IMG/VR virus record: IMGVR_UViG_3300020433_000018
Location: 1 to 37,853 of that record
Reading direction: 5' to 3' (one strand)
DNA length: 37,853 nt
Origin: a virus
Position 1 is the first letter of the stretch; every line of letters starts with the position of its first letter. The notes beneath the pieces are model-generated. The model did not search any database. It had not been told where the DNA came from and saw nothing but the letters and a program-made list of their open reading frames with translations. The translations under genes were made by a program, and so were the position numbers. Of this stretch, positions 24,330-33,126 are shown piece by piece.

Positions 24330-26054
24330 ATGCACGGTAATCACTCTAATCCAATAGGTACTGACGGGGCACACATCGGGGCGTATCCAGACCCTATGAG
24401 GCTTTGGGCTCACTCTTTCAGCCCCAGGAGCTTGAAGCAGCTCTTCCGATGGACTGAGTATCTATACTACAACTCTGCTCAGATCTACGCTGGAGTTAAG
24501 AAGTTTGCCGAGTACCCTATAACTGAAGTCAACTACCTTAGCGATAGTGATAAGTTAACAGCTGCTTATCGCCGCCTATTAGAGGACATACTAGGGGTGA
24601 AGCGGGCTTTGATTCGTAGTTCTCTTGATCTGCAGGTATACGGCAACGCTTTCTGCTCAATGCACTTTCCCTTCAAAAGGTACCTAAAGTGCAGCGCTTG
24701 CAGCTACGAAGAGGAAGTTCACTCCGTAGATTTCAAGTACAAGCCGGACAGCGCCACCTTCACTATAAAGTGCTCAAATTGTGGCACTTCGGGGGTTGCT
24801 GAGGTAAAGGACAAGCTCATCCTAGAGCCTGAAAAGATAAACATAGTCAGGTGGGATCCTAAGTTAGTGGACATCACCCACAACCCTGTGACGGGTGAAA
24901 GTGAATACTACCTCACTATAGCATCTGACGTTAAGAGCAAAATCTTCAATGGGGATAAGCACTTAATCTCCACCATGCCCATGTCCATGCTTAAGACCAT
25001 AGCTGAGGATCAGTTATTCAAGTTTAATCATGGTGAGATCTTCCACATGAAGGCGGACTCCCCTGCAGGGGTAGATAGTGGCTGGGGGTACCCTCCGCTA
25101 ACGTCTACGATACACCTCTTCTACCACGCCTCGGTACTACGTAAGGCTAACGAGTCTATAGCGCTGGAAAGAATTATCCCTATGAGGGTGATGCACCCTC
25201 AGCCGGTATCCGGCAACGCGGATCCTATACTCACCCTGTCTATGTCTAAGTTTATGGCTGAGGTTGAGGACAACATTAAGAAGTGGAGGCGGGACCCGAA
25301 TCACATCATGATGGCTCCAGTGGCCGTAGGAGTTTCTCAGGTAGGTGGAGAAGGACGCGCCCTCATGGTAGACGCAGAGATAAACAGAGCTGAAGACAAC
25401 ATCATAGCCGCCATGGGGTTCCCTAAGGAGTTTATCTACGGAGGACTCAGCTTTACTGGTTCCAGCGTCACCCTACGTATGTTAGAGAACCAGTTAGAGA
25501 GCAGCACTTTTCAGCTCAACCAGCTATTACACTGGATTACTAGTAAGTGCGGCAAGTTCCTGGGGTGGAACACCATCAAGACTGAGCTGGGCGACTTCCG
25601 TATGCTGGATGATATGGCTCAGAAGCAAATGGCTATGAACCTCTTCCAGAGTGGTATTGTCTCCAAGACGACTCTTGCTGACTATCACGGTATTGATCTA
25701 GACGAAGAGCGTCAGAAGATTAGGAACGAGACCCTCACAGATACTAGATCCCAGAAAGAGTTAGAGATGGATATGGCTGAGCTTCAGAAAGACCTCAGTC
25801 AGCAAGCCCGCCAGATGACAGCTCAGCAGGGAGGCATGGGTCTAACCTATGACCAGCAAGCTGTAATCGGAGAAGCAGATAATCTAGCTATGCAGCTCAT
25901 GCAGATGGATCAGGGTACTCGTAAGTCTCAGCTGTCTAGCTTGCAGGCAGAAGACTATGTTATGTACAGCGTAGTGATTCAAAGGCTTGAGCAGCTACAG
26001 CTGGACCAAAAGAATATGGCTGTGCAGCAGATGCAGCAAGGGGGTATGATGTGA
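24330..26054 (+). CDS. Portal protein with inserted zinc ribbon
   Basis: The 574-aa product has portal-like features: an N-terminal helical region (LKQLFRWTEYLYYNSAQIYA), a central block with IAAMGFPKEFIYGG and TGSSVTLRMLENQ, and a Gln/Met-rich helical C-terminus. I recall this central block from phage portal proteins. A zinc ribbon is inserted at C121, C124, C148 and C151. The portal forms the dodecameric ring at one capsid vertex where terminase docks. The start has AGGG about nine bases upstream and a promoter-like motif 27 bases upstream. The stop overlaps the next GTG start. The terminase gene is 13 kb away, which is unusual for head genes. Confidence 0.82.
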   Translation: MHGNHSNPIGTDGAHIGAYPDPMRLWAHSFSPRSLKQLFRWTEYLYYNSAQIYAGVKKFAEYPITEVNYLSDSDKLTAAYRRLLEDILGVKRALIRSSLDLQVYGNAFCSMHFPFKRYLKCSACSYEEEVHSVDFKYKPDSATFTIKCSNCGTSGVAEVKDKLILEPEKINIVRWDPKLVDITHNPVTGESEYYLTIASDVKSKIFNGDKHLISTMPMSMLKTIAEDQLFKFNHGEIFHMKADSPAGVDSGWGYPPLTSTIHLFYHASVLRKANESIALERIIPMRVMHPQPVSGNADPILTLSMSKFMAEVEDNIKKWRRDPNHIMMAPVAVGVSQVGGEGRALMVDAEINRAEDNIIAAMGFPKEFIYGGLSFTGSSVTLRMLENQLESSTFQLNQLLHWITSKCGKFLGWNTIKTELGDFRMLDDMAQKQMAMNLFQSGIVSKTTLADYHGIDLDEERQKIRNETLTDTRSQKELEMDMAELQKDLSQQARQMTAQQGGMGLTYDQQAVIGEADNLAMQLMQMDQGTRKSQLSSLQAEDYVMYSVVIQRLEQLQLDQKNMAVQQMQQGGMM

Positions 26055-26419
26055 ATCAGGATGCCAAACCGGGATCTGACTACATAACTACTATGTCCCA
26101 GATGGCGGGCAATCGTCCTCTAGGAGTTCCAGACCCCTTCCCGTTTATACCAGACCCTCCCCCAGGTTTTGATGCGGAGAGTAACCCTATTCACACGGAG
26201 GGGGCTAACCCGCAGGAAGGTAAACCTAAGAAAGTTGTTAACGACTTTATACCAAATGCCAGGGTTTTTGTTATCGGAGAGGATGGCAATCCAGAGTACG
26301 ATCACGTACTAAGGCAGGGGGCATCTGGGCAGATTATCATAGGGAAAAAAGAGGTTGCTGATATGAGGGGTTCGGGGAGTTTTAAGGTCTATCTGGAGTG
26401 GCTTGTGCCCGTTAAGTAG
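26051..26419 (+). CDS. Hypothetical protein downstream of portal (122 aa)
   Basis: Translation starts at GTG (26051), overlapping the portal stop as GTGA. The N-terminal half is Pro-rich and probably disordered (DPFPFIPDPPPGFDAE). The C-terminal half looks like a small beta domain (ARVFVIGEDGNPEYDHV, QIIIGKKEV, FKVYLEWLVPVK). It has no cysteine. Location directly behind the portal suggests a minor virion or connector role. Family not recognised. Confidence 0.7.
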   Translation: MNQDAKPGSDYITTMSQMAGNRPLGVPDPFPFIPDPPPGFDAESNPIHTEGANPQEGKPKKVVNDFIPNARVFVIGEDGNPEYDHVLRQGASGQIIIGKKEVADMRGSGSFKVYLEWLVPVK

Positions 26420-26474
26420 ACACTATAGATAAAGTAACTATGCTTGGGGCGGCTGCAACAATAAGGAGGCCCCT

Positions 26475-26654
26475 ATGCGCAGAGTAGTTACCTTGATTAT
26501 GGCTTGTATCCTACCGGGATCCTGTGAGTTACAGAGTGAAGACCTGCCTAGGTTAGAGGATCCCACGCTCACCCACAGGCACATTGTCTTAGATGGTGTG
26601 CCCGTACACGTCTTAGACTTCGGTACTCCTATAGTAGTTAAGTCTGATAGCTAA
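26475..26654 (+). CDS. Small exported or lipoprotein-like protein (59 aa)
   Basis: A perfect AAGGAGG ribosome site lies five bases before this ATG. The product starts MRRVVTLIMACILPGSC, a basic N-terminus plus a short hydrophobic stretch ending in cysteine. The residues before C17 (LPGS) do not fit the lipobox well, so lipidation is possible but unsure. The remaining 42 residues are polar with beta-like segments. Size and position fit a small lysis or outer-spanin-type protein, but nothing proves it. A terminator-like hairpin follows immediately. Confidence 0.65.
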   Translation: MRRVVTLIMACILPGSCELQSEDLPRLEDPTLTHRHIVLDGVPVHVLDFGTPIVVKSDS

Positions 26655-26706
26655 AGAAAAGCGGCCAGTCTGCCATTAGATGTCAGCTCCTATTGCTGAC
26701 CGCTTT
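26653..26706 (-). terminator. Intrinsic terminator for the minus-strand operon 28362-26754
   Basis: On the minus strand AAAGCGGTCAG pairs with CTGGCCGCTTT over 11 bp (one G-U), followed by TTTTCTTT. An alternative inner hairpin, GTCAGC/GCTGAC at 26682-26700, excludes part of the long stem. On the plus strand the T-tail is poor (CTTTCCTT). Confidence 0.6.
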
Positions 26707-26753
26707 CCTTACCCGCTATCCGAAAGGATTTACGCCATCATGCCCAAAAGACA

Positions 26754-27186
26754 TCATCGCCGTCCTCCTTTCTTTCGTCGGATGTAGCCCTCGCGATTGT
26801 GAGCCGCGAGAGCTTTAGCTATGAGGTCCTCTCCAATCCATCCGCCCTCCTGCGTGGTATCGATCACTCTACCCTGAGGGGTTTGAGTCACGTCCCCACA
26901 GAGGGAGTCTGCACTGGGTGAGAACTTCTGCCCTCCTACCGTAACCCTGCCCTGCTGGTCAACCTCTCGGCAATCAGCTTGGTGAGTTCCGGTGGGGGAG
27001 TAGACTACTGTGTCCTTAGCGATCTTCATGAGCTGCATAGCAGCCCAGAAGCCCACCGCCAGACCCAGCAGTAGACTGAAAGAGATTAGGCCTTCTCCTT
27101 CAGTCTCCGATTCGGAGTTCAAGTCACCGTTACTAACGACTTCGTCAGGGTCGTAGATAACGGTGGCCTTGAGCTCCGGTAACCAT
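26754..27186 (-). CDS. Small single-span membrane protein, start unclear, possible +1 frameshift
   Basis: The frame ending at 26754 encodes one membrane segment (GLISFSLLLGLAVGFWAAMQ), then about 90 residues with two cysteines and a basic end (RRKKGGRR). Its start is a problem. The first in-frame ATG upstream, at 27311, lies 116 bases inside the preceding gene. The first plausible in-frame start after that gene is TTG at 27122, without a good ribosome site. An ATG at 27186, ten bases after the upstream stop and behind AGGCG, opens a 13-codon frame ending CCC-TGA-C, where a +1 shift enters the main frame exactly. I give the coordinates for that reading. A holin- or spanin-like role is possible but not shown. 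Confidence 0.5.
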
Positions 27187-27195
27187 AGGCGCCTG

Positions 27196-28362
27196 CTAGA
27201 GATCGGCTTCCACCAGATCCTGGTGGAGCCTAGCGAACCAGTTGAGGGCGGCCTCAACTTTAGCTTTCTTCGCCCCTTTTGTGGGGGCGAGGAAGCCCGG
27301 CACCCTCTCACCCGCCTTACGCATGGCGGGGATGGTAGCCGCCTCTACTGAGAGGCTGGCGAACTCGACCAGTGCTGCGTCTCGGACATCCTGGTCTAGG
27401 AGCCCGCGGCAGTCCCCACGGAGTGCCCTCTCTAGGGGGGAGGGCACCACTGCCTCCGACTGGAGGCGGTCGTCCAGCCGCATTAGACTCTCGAGAGCCC
27501 CAGCGCGGCGCGTATCCGTCTTGCTTGCCGTGTAAGCCGCCCAAGCGGCCGCTAGGGCCTCGTTGCCCGCCTGCATAGCCTCACGGACCCTGCCAGGCCC
27601 CGCCGAGGCCAACAGCTTCCTGTTGGCATCAGCCGCCTCCTTAGCGGAGGCCTCCGCCTCCTTCTGGCGTTGGGCCAAGGCCGTCTTGGCGGCCTTTATC
27701 TCCGCCTGGTAGGGTCTTAGGATACTTCCCAGCGACTCTCTTCGCCGGAGGTTCTCCAACTGGGCCCTGGCCTGGGCCATGAGAGACTTGATAGCCTCCT
27801 CCTCCTCCTGTTCCAGTTTAGCCTTTTTAGCTTCAGCTAGGGCTGAGGCCTTCGCCTCTTCCTGCTTAAGGAACTCCCGACGCTTAAAGGCCACGAACGC
27901 CTCATGCACCGGCGGCCCTGCTAGACGGGATATCACCCCCATATCCTCGTCCAGCAGCTGCTGGAGGGAGGAGATCGCCCGCACTGGCCCGCGGGAGGTC
28001 CTAGCCCGCAGGTCAGGGTGCGGGAGGAGCTCCACGAACCCTCGCCATCCCAGCAAGGCTTCCCGGTGAGCCTCAGGTAAATCCGCCTTGCAGATGAAAG
28101 ACTCGGCATACTGACGAGCCCAGGTCGCCAGTTCTTTTACATCTAACGTTAGAGGCGCGTACCATCTCAGGCCTGCCGGTCCCCCACGGCCCTCTACAGG
28201 GCTCAGGGCCTGGGACACCTTTTTCTTTACCCCCTGCTCATCCTCCCCTAGTGCCGCATAGACTTCCTGCAACGCTGCCCGTAGATGGGTCAACGGAGCT
28301 CTCTTAGTTCTTGCAGTAGTGCGCTCGGATCCTGAGCGCATAGTTTTCTTTGAGTCAGCCAT
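27196..28362 (-). CDS. GC-rich coiled-coil hypothetical protein (388 aa)
   Basis: The ATG at 28362 has AGGAAGGA about seven bases upstream. The middle of the protein (about 170-260) is a long charged Ala/Glu/Lys/Arg helix (KQEEAKASALAEAKKAKLEQ and similar), a likely coiled coil. The N-terminus is basic. It has only two cysteines and no enzyme motif. Two sampled lines of this gene are about 68-72% G+C against roughly 50% in sampled neighbours, which suggests recent acquisition or strong selection for Ala/Arg codons. With the following membrane protein it forms a two-gene minus-strand operon ending at the terminator near 26650. It may be a scaffold, tail or internal virion protein; unresolved. 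Confidence 0.75.
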   Translation of the reverse strand: MADSKKTMRSGSERTTARTKRAPLTHLRAALQEVYAALGEDEQGVKKKVSQALSPVEGRGGPAGLRWYAPLTLDVKELATWARQYAESFICKADLPEAHREALLGWRGFVELLPHPDLRARTSRGPVRAISSLQQLLDEDMGVISRLAGPPVHEAFVAFKRREFLKQEEAKASALAEAKKAKLEQEEEEAIKSLMAQARAQLENLRRRESLGSILRPYQAEIKAAKTALAQRQKEAEASAKEAADANRKLLASAGPGRVREAMQAGNEALAAAWAAYTASKTDTRRAGALESLMRLDDRLQSEAVVPSPLERALRGDCRGLLDQDVRDAALVEFASLSVEAATIPAMRKAGERVPGFLAPTKGAKKAKVEAALNWFARLHQDLVEADL

Positions 28363-28396
28363 GCTGATTCCTTCCTCTGGCTATGCCAGGGAGTAT

Positions 28397-28433
28397 GGGG
28401 GCTGCTTATTAGTAGATAGGAGAAGCAGCCCCC
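28397..28433. other. Strong inverted repeat upstream of the coiled-coil gene
   Basis: GGGGGCTGCTT pairs perfectly with AAGCAGCCCCC (11 bp, 15-base loop). No T-run follows on either strand. On the minus strand it would sit in the 5' leader of the gene starting at 28362. Confidence 0.55.
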
Positions 28434-28443
28434 TAGGTTAAGT

Positions 28444-28497
28444 CTCATCACCCCCTCAGCCCTCGCGAGAGGCCGGGGTTAGGTGCAGGGGTGTGAG
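28444..28497. other. Second, nested hairpin in the 28363-28547 intergenic region
   Basis: CTCA-T-CACCCC pairs with GGGGTG-TGAG (one bulge), enclosing a smaller stem around the palindrome CTCGCGAG. It lies directly before the promoter-like motif at 28499. Confidence 0.45.
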
Positions 28498-28498
28498 A

Positions 28499-28514
28499 AC
28501 GTATACTTATAACA
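28499..28514. promoter_or_regulatory. Promoter-like motif ACGTATACTTATAACA, copy 2
   Basis: This copy is identical over 16 bases to 24287-24302. It lies 33 bases before the RNA polymerase start, in a divergent intergenic region. The flank on the plus-strand side is also similar (AAAACNGT about four bases on). Confidence 0.6.
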
Positions 28515-28547
28515 ACTAAAACGGTTATTTTTGCGTGAGGTCTACGC

Positions 28548-31500
28548 ATGTCCGACAACAAAAAAGTTATGCCTATATTTCAGAGCCCAGAAGTTCGTAA
28601 CTCTAGGATAAGGGCTAAAGCTATAGAGGGGGTTAGAGGCCTCTTCCCCATTATAGGAACGCACTACGATATACACGCAGACAACTTCGAGATACCAAAG
28701 TACAAAGCAGCTACTTATGGGGAGCAGAAGACCGCTATCTATAAAGGCGGATCTATTTACGACCCTATGAAGGCCACCATAGAGATACGGGACAAGTCTG
28801 GGAAAGTAATATCGAAAAGGAACAGGCATACGGTTATGCACGTTCCTAAGGTTACAGGACGCGGAACTATGCTGGTAAACGGCAACGAGTACGCTATGAA
28901 GCATCAGCTCCGTACTCTGCCGGGAGTGTATACCCGACGTAGGGGCAATGATGAAATGGAGGCCAGCTTCAACTTGTCTAAGGGGGCTAACTTCCGGGTA
29001 TCTATGGACACGCGTAAGGGCCACCTTCAGATGGAGTATGGTACCTCCAAGATACCTATGTACCCGGTATTACGTAAATTAGGACTGGAGCACAACGACA
29101 TATCCAAGTATTGGGGGAAGGGTCTGGCGGACCGGAATAGAGACTCCTACGAAAAGAAAGGTACGTCCGCCGTTGGCAAGCTTTACGAGAGAATTATCCC
29201 CCCCTCTAAGAGGGTACATAAGGGTACTAACGATAAAGTTAGCGCTATCAAAGATTACTTTGAGAACAAAACAGAGCTCTCGGAAGAAACCACTGCCCGA
29301 ACGTTAGGGAAGGCTTTCAACCGAGTTACTCCTGAGTCCCTCTTAGCGGCTAGCCGTAAGTTGGTGCGCGTCTACAATGAGGAAGAGGAAGAGGACGACA
29401 GGGACAGCTTAGAGTTTCAAAAGGTTTTGGCTCCCGAGGATCTAATTAAAGAGAGATTGAGGAGCAGAGCTAGGGAGATTCAATTTAAGCTACGTAACAA
29501 GCTGGACCTAGCCCAGGACGTTAGGGTCGGTAAGGTCATGCCTAGCGCTACCACTGCCGCTGAGCTGAAGAAGTACATAGCTAGTTCTCAGCTAGCAGTG
29601 CTGCCCTCCCAGATAAATCCTATAGAGCAGGTGGATAGCCAGATGGCCGTTACCCGACTAGGAGAAGGTGGCATAGCCAGTGAGAGGGCAATACCTGGAG
29701 GAGTCAGGAAGCTGCACCCCTCTACTCTGGGAGTGATAGATCCTTTTAGGACCCCGGAGTCTAGTCAGGTCGGCGTAGACGTTAGGTTTGCTCTAGGGGC
29801 CGGTAGAGATGAGAACGGTAGGATCTACTCTAAGCTGCGTAACCTCAAGACAGGCAAGCTAGAGTACGTGCCTACTACTAAAATGAGAGATCTGACTATA
29901 GCATTTCCGGAGCAAGAGCTTAGAAAGGGTAATGTAGACGTCATTGATAAGGGTACGGTTTCCAAGGTAAAGGCGGGTAGAGCCCAGTATGCGGTAGATT
30001 CTGTCAAGGACATGTACACTGTAAACACGAACATGATCCCTCTGATGGACGGCTCTCAGGGCAATCGTCTTATCATGGGCAGTAAAATGGTGGGACAAGC
30101 GCTGCCCCTAGTTATGAGGGAAGAGCCTCTAGTACAGTCTGCTGTGGACTCCAAGGAGTCTACTTCTATGGAAGAGGTAGTCTCGGAGCTATCAGACGTA
30201 CGCTTGTTCAAAGATAGGGGGGAGGCTGAAGTTACTGAGGTAACTAAGAATGCTATAACGATAAAAAGGGACGGGCAAGTAGACAAAGTTAGCATAGCTA
30301 ATAACCTGCCTATGGCTTCTAAGACTTTCTTCCACCACAGCCCTGTAGTAAAGGTCGGAGACAAGCTGAAGCCGGGAGCTATCCTAGCCAAGAGTAACTT
30401 CACCCGTAATGGAAAGATGGCTCTTGGGAAGAACATGAATATAGCTTACTTAGCTTATCATGGACTAAACTCTAACGATGCTGTTGTTATCTCTAAGGGA
30501 GCGGCAGAAAAGCTGTCCTCTGTGAAGATGAGCAAATACGTTATCGAAGAAGATAAAGAGACGAGGGTAGACCACAATAAGCATTCTGCTAACTTCCCTA
30601 GAATATTCAATAAAGACCAGTATTCTAAGTTAAATAATGGCGTAGTTCGTGTGGGCCAGAAGCTGAAGTCGGGAGACCCCATAGCTACAGTTCTGAGAAA
30701 GAGGCCTCCGTCTATTGAGAATCAAGTACTGGGTAAGATCCATAAGAGCCTACGTCAGGAGTTTAGCGATAACTCTGAGATCTGGGACTCTTCTTCAGAG
30801 GGCGAGGTAGTTGCTGTAGAGAAAGAGGGTAAGCGTACCACAGTCATAGTTAAGTCCATAGAAAAAATGAAGCTGGGAGACAAGGTTAGCAATCGATATG
30901 GAGGTAAAGGTGTTGTCTCCAAGATAGTCGATGACGAGGATATGGTCCAAGATGAGTCGGGTAAGCCCATAGATATGTTGTGGTCCTCTCTGGGCGTAGT
31001 CAGCCGCATCAACCCCTCTCAAGTGGTTGAAACTGCCTTGGCTAAGGTGGCACGTAAGAGGGGTAAGCCCTACAAAGTAGCCAGCTTCAAGAACAGAAAT
31101 AATGTAAAGTTTGCTCGACAAGAGATGAAGAAACACGGAGTTAAAGACAAAGAAACAGTATATGACCCAATCACTGGTAAGAAGATACCTAACATCATGG
31201 TAGGGCCTCAGTACACGTATAAGCTCTTCAAGAGCACGGATACTAACTACTCCGCTAGGGGTATAGATGGCAGCTATGACGTGAACGATCTGCCGGCTAA
31301 GGGAGGAATTACGGGAGCCAAAGGTACTGGTATTATGGAGATCAATGCCCTACTGGCGCACGATGCCCGAGATATTCTCAAGGAAAACGCTATCTTAAAG
31401 GGCACTCGTAACAGTGAGTACTGGAGAGCCATGCAGTTGGGTAGGCCCCTACCACCGCCCAAGACCAACTTCGCATTTGACAAGTTTAAGTCAATGCTTG

Positions 31501-32912
31501 TGGGGGCGGGTCTGAATCTACAGAAGCAAGGGAATCAGATGGCAATGGCGCCCCTAACCGACTCTGACGTAGAAAAGATGTCAAACGGGGAGATACAAAC
31601 CGGGCGTATGGTCATATCTAAGAATCTAAAGCCTGAGAAGGGCGGCCTATTCGATCTCGGTGTTACTGGGGGATTGACCGGCACAAAGCTATCGCATATC
31701 GAGCTGCCCGACAGCATAATGAACCCCATCTTTGCGGATGCTGCCCGTAGGTTGGTGGGGGAGACTAAAGCAGGGCTCAGAGATAGGATAGCTCAGGAGG
31801 GAGGAGATTCTGTGCGTAGGCAGCTTAACGCTCTAGATCCAGACAAGCTCCTCCCGGGGTTACAGGCTAAGCTGAAGACCGCTAAAGGTAGCGATAAAGA
31901 TAACTATTTAAAACAGATAAAGGCCCTATCCGCCTTAAAAGAGAACGGTATGAAGGCTGGGGAGGCTTATATGATTAAGAAGTTCCCCGTCATCCCCCCG
32001 GTGCACAGACCCGTAGTTCCTGGTGCGAAGGGCGATCTCCTTATTTCTGACGTTAATCACGTCTATAAGGATTTAGTGCTTGCCAAAGATAAGCTAAAAG
32101 AGGCTATAGATCTAGACCTACCTGACGAAGACGTAGCTGAGATGCGTAAGCACGTGTCAGATGCAGCAGCAGCGGTGATTGGTACAGGGCCCCCAGTATC
32201 AAAGAAGCTTCAGACCGCAGAGGTCAAGGGTATAGTAAACACCATCACGGGTACTAAGACCGGGTTCTTCAACGGTAAGGTATTGTCTCGTAGGTTGGAC
32301 TTTACTGGCCGTGGGACCGCAGCACCCGACCCCACTCTAGGCATGGATGAGGTAGGGCTACCGGAAGACATGATGTGGTCTATGTACAGCCCTTTTCTTA
32401 TGAAGAACTTGGTTAAAAAAGGCTATCCAGCCCTACAGGCTAAGAAGCTGGTAGAAGATCGTAGCCTACAGGCTAGGGAGTCTTTAGCCCTGGAAGCTAA
32501 AAACCGTCCAGTCATCATAAATAGGGCACCGTCTCTGCATAGGTTCAATATGATATCAGCCTTCCCCCGTATGGTTAGCGGTAAGACTATAACTGTTAAT
32601 CCTTTTATGGAAGACGGTCAGAACCTAGATTACGACGGGGATGCGTTACAGGTCCACTTACCGGTAACTGAGGGGGCTGTAAATGACTCCAAGAAGATGC
32701 TGTTATCCAACAACACGCTTGGAGATAAGCGTAAAGACCAGATACTAGCTTACCCTAAGCACGAAGCAATAGCAGGCATACACAAAGCTCTAAATGATGA
32801 AAAGTCGGGTAGGTCTTTCAGATTTAACAGTGTGAGGGATGCCTTAGCAGCTTATCGCAGGGGCGAAGTTAAGCCGAATGATGAAATAGAGGTCCCAGAT
32901 GAACTATCTTAA
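28548..32912 (+). CDS. RNA polymerase beta subunit fused to N-terminal half of beta'
   Basis: This 1454-aa protein is a multisubunit-type RNA polymerase. The beta part shows GGVRKLHPSTLGVIDPFRTP (about 385-405; cellular VHPTHYGRVCPIETPEGPN), SKMVGQALPLV, GKNMNIAYLAYHGLNSNDAV, GDKVSNRYGGKGVVSKI and GTGIMEINALLAHDA. The beta' part follows without a break: GKVLSRRLDFTGRG, RPVIINRAPSLHRFN, and the catalytic NLDYDGD at about 1359-1365 (cellular NADFDGD), which holds the three Mg-binding aspartates. It stops about 90 residues later; the rest of beta' is at 33881. The N-terminal beta' zinc domain is missing. No cysteine occurs in the whole chain. GAGG precedes the ATG by seven bases. The position among virion-like genes suggests a packaged polymerase. 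Confidence 0.95.
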   Translation: MSDNKKVMPIFQSPEVRNSRIRAKAIEGVRGLFPIIGTHYDIHADNFEIPKYKAATYGEQKTAIYKGGSIYDPMKATIEIRDKSGKVISKRNRHTVMHVPKVTGRGTMLVNGNEYAMKHQLRTLPGVYTRRRGNDEMEASFNLSKGANFRVSMDTRKGHLQMEYGTSKIPMYPVLRKLGLEHNDISKYWGKGLADRNRDSYEKKGTSAVGKLYERIIPPSKRVHKGTNDKVSAIKDYFENKTELSEETTARTLGKAFNRVTPESLLAASRKLVRVYNEEEEEDDRDSLEFQKVLAPEDLIKERLRSRAREIQFKLRNKLDLAQDVRVGKVMPSATTAAELKKYIASSQLAVLPSQINPIEQVDSQMAVTRLGEGGIASERAIPGGVRKLHPSTLGVIDPFRTPESSQVGVDVRFALGAGRDENGRIYSKLRNLKTGKLEYVPTTKMRDLTIAFPEQELRKGNVDVIDKGTVSKVKAGRAQYAVDSVKDMYTVNTNMIPLMDGSQGNRLIMGSKMVGQALPLVMREEPLVQSAVDSKESTSMEEVVSELSDVRLFKDRGEAEVTEVTKNAITIKRDGQVDKVSIANNLPMASKTFFHHSPVVKVGDKLKPGAILAKSNFTRNGKMALGKNMNIAYLAYHGLNSNDAVVISKGAAEKLSSVKMSKYVIEEDKETRVDHNKHSANFPRIFNKDQYSKLNNGVVRVGQKLKSGDPIATVLRKRPPSIENQVLGKIHKSLRQEFSDNSEIWDSSSEGEVVAVEKEGKRTTVIVKSIEKMKLGDKVSNRYGGKGVVSKIVDDEDMVQDESGKPIDMLWSSLGVVSRINPSQVVETALAKVARKRGKPYKVASFKNRNNVKFARQEMKKHGVKDKETVYDPITGKKIPNIMVGPQYTYKLFKSTDTNYSARGIDGSYDVNDLPAKGGITGAKGTGIMEINALLAHDARDILKENAILKGTRNSEYWRAMQLGRPLPPPKTNFAFDKFKSMLVGAGLNLQKQGNQMAMAPLTDSDVEKMSNGEIQTGRMVISKNLKPEKGGLFDLGVTGGLTGTKLSHIELPDSIMNPIFADAARRLVGETKAGLRDRIAQEGGDSVRRQLNALDPDKLLPGLQAKLKTAKGSDKDNYLKQIKALSALKENGMKAGEAYMIKKFPVIPPVHRPVVPGAKGDLLISDVNHVYKDLVLAKDKLKEAIDLDLPDEDVAEMRKHVSDAAAAVIGTGPPVSKKLQTAEVKGIVNTITGTKTGFFNGKVLSRRLDFTGRGTAAPDPTLGMDEVGLPEDMMWSMYSPFLMKNLVKKGYPALQAKKLVEDRSLQARESLALEAKNRPVIINRAPSLHRFNMISAFPRMVSGKTITVNPFMEDGQNLDYDGDALQVHLPVTEGAVNDSKKMLLSNNTLGDKRKDQILAYPKHEAIAGIHKALNDEKSGRSFRFNSVRDALAAYRRGEVKPNDEIEVPDELS

Positions 32913-33126
32913 GATGGCCAAAGAAATAGGATCTAACCTAGCACTGCAAGAGGCACTGGGAGATATGGCTCCTGCAGATCAACTGGCTTTAGACCTAAAG
33001 CTACTCTCTGCTAGTGACTCAGGCCATAAGGACCCCACTTCTGTAGTAGACGAGCGGCAGGAGGATAACTCAAGGGTGTACGGTAGTCCCATGGAACTAA
33101 GCCCAGAGCAGGTAGGTGATAAGTGA
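32899..33126 (+). CDS. Small protein between the RNA polymerase halves (75 aa)
   Basis: The ATG lies 14 bases inside the end of the polymerase gene, behind AGAGG. The product starts MNYLKMAKEIGSNLALQEAL, close to the N-termini of the proteins at 33123, 36372 and 37546 (pattern A-x3-G-[AS]-x2-A). The rest is acidic, polar and probably disordered; there is no cysteine. The stop overlaps the next GTG start. It may be little more than a shared N-terminal tag with a tail. Function unknown. Confidence 0.7.
   Translation: MNYLKMAKEIGSNLALQEALGDMAPADQLALDLKLLSASDSGHKDPTSVVDERQEDNSRVYGSPMELSPEQVGDK

Noticed and set aside
26740-26787. 15-codon basic peptide frame MPKRHHRRPPFFRRM on the plus strand
   Set aside because: It overlaps the 3' end of the minus-strand membrane gene; its basic character follows from the complement, and the ribosome site is poorly spaced.
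28542-29024. 160-aa minus-strand frame opposite the RNA polymerase start
   Set aside because: It is antisense to a strongly supported gene and looks like a shadow of its codon pattern.
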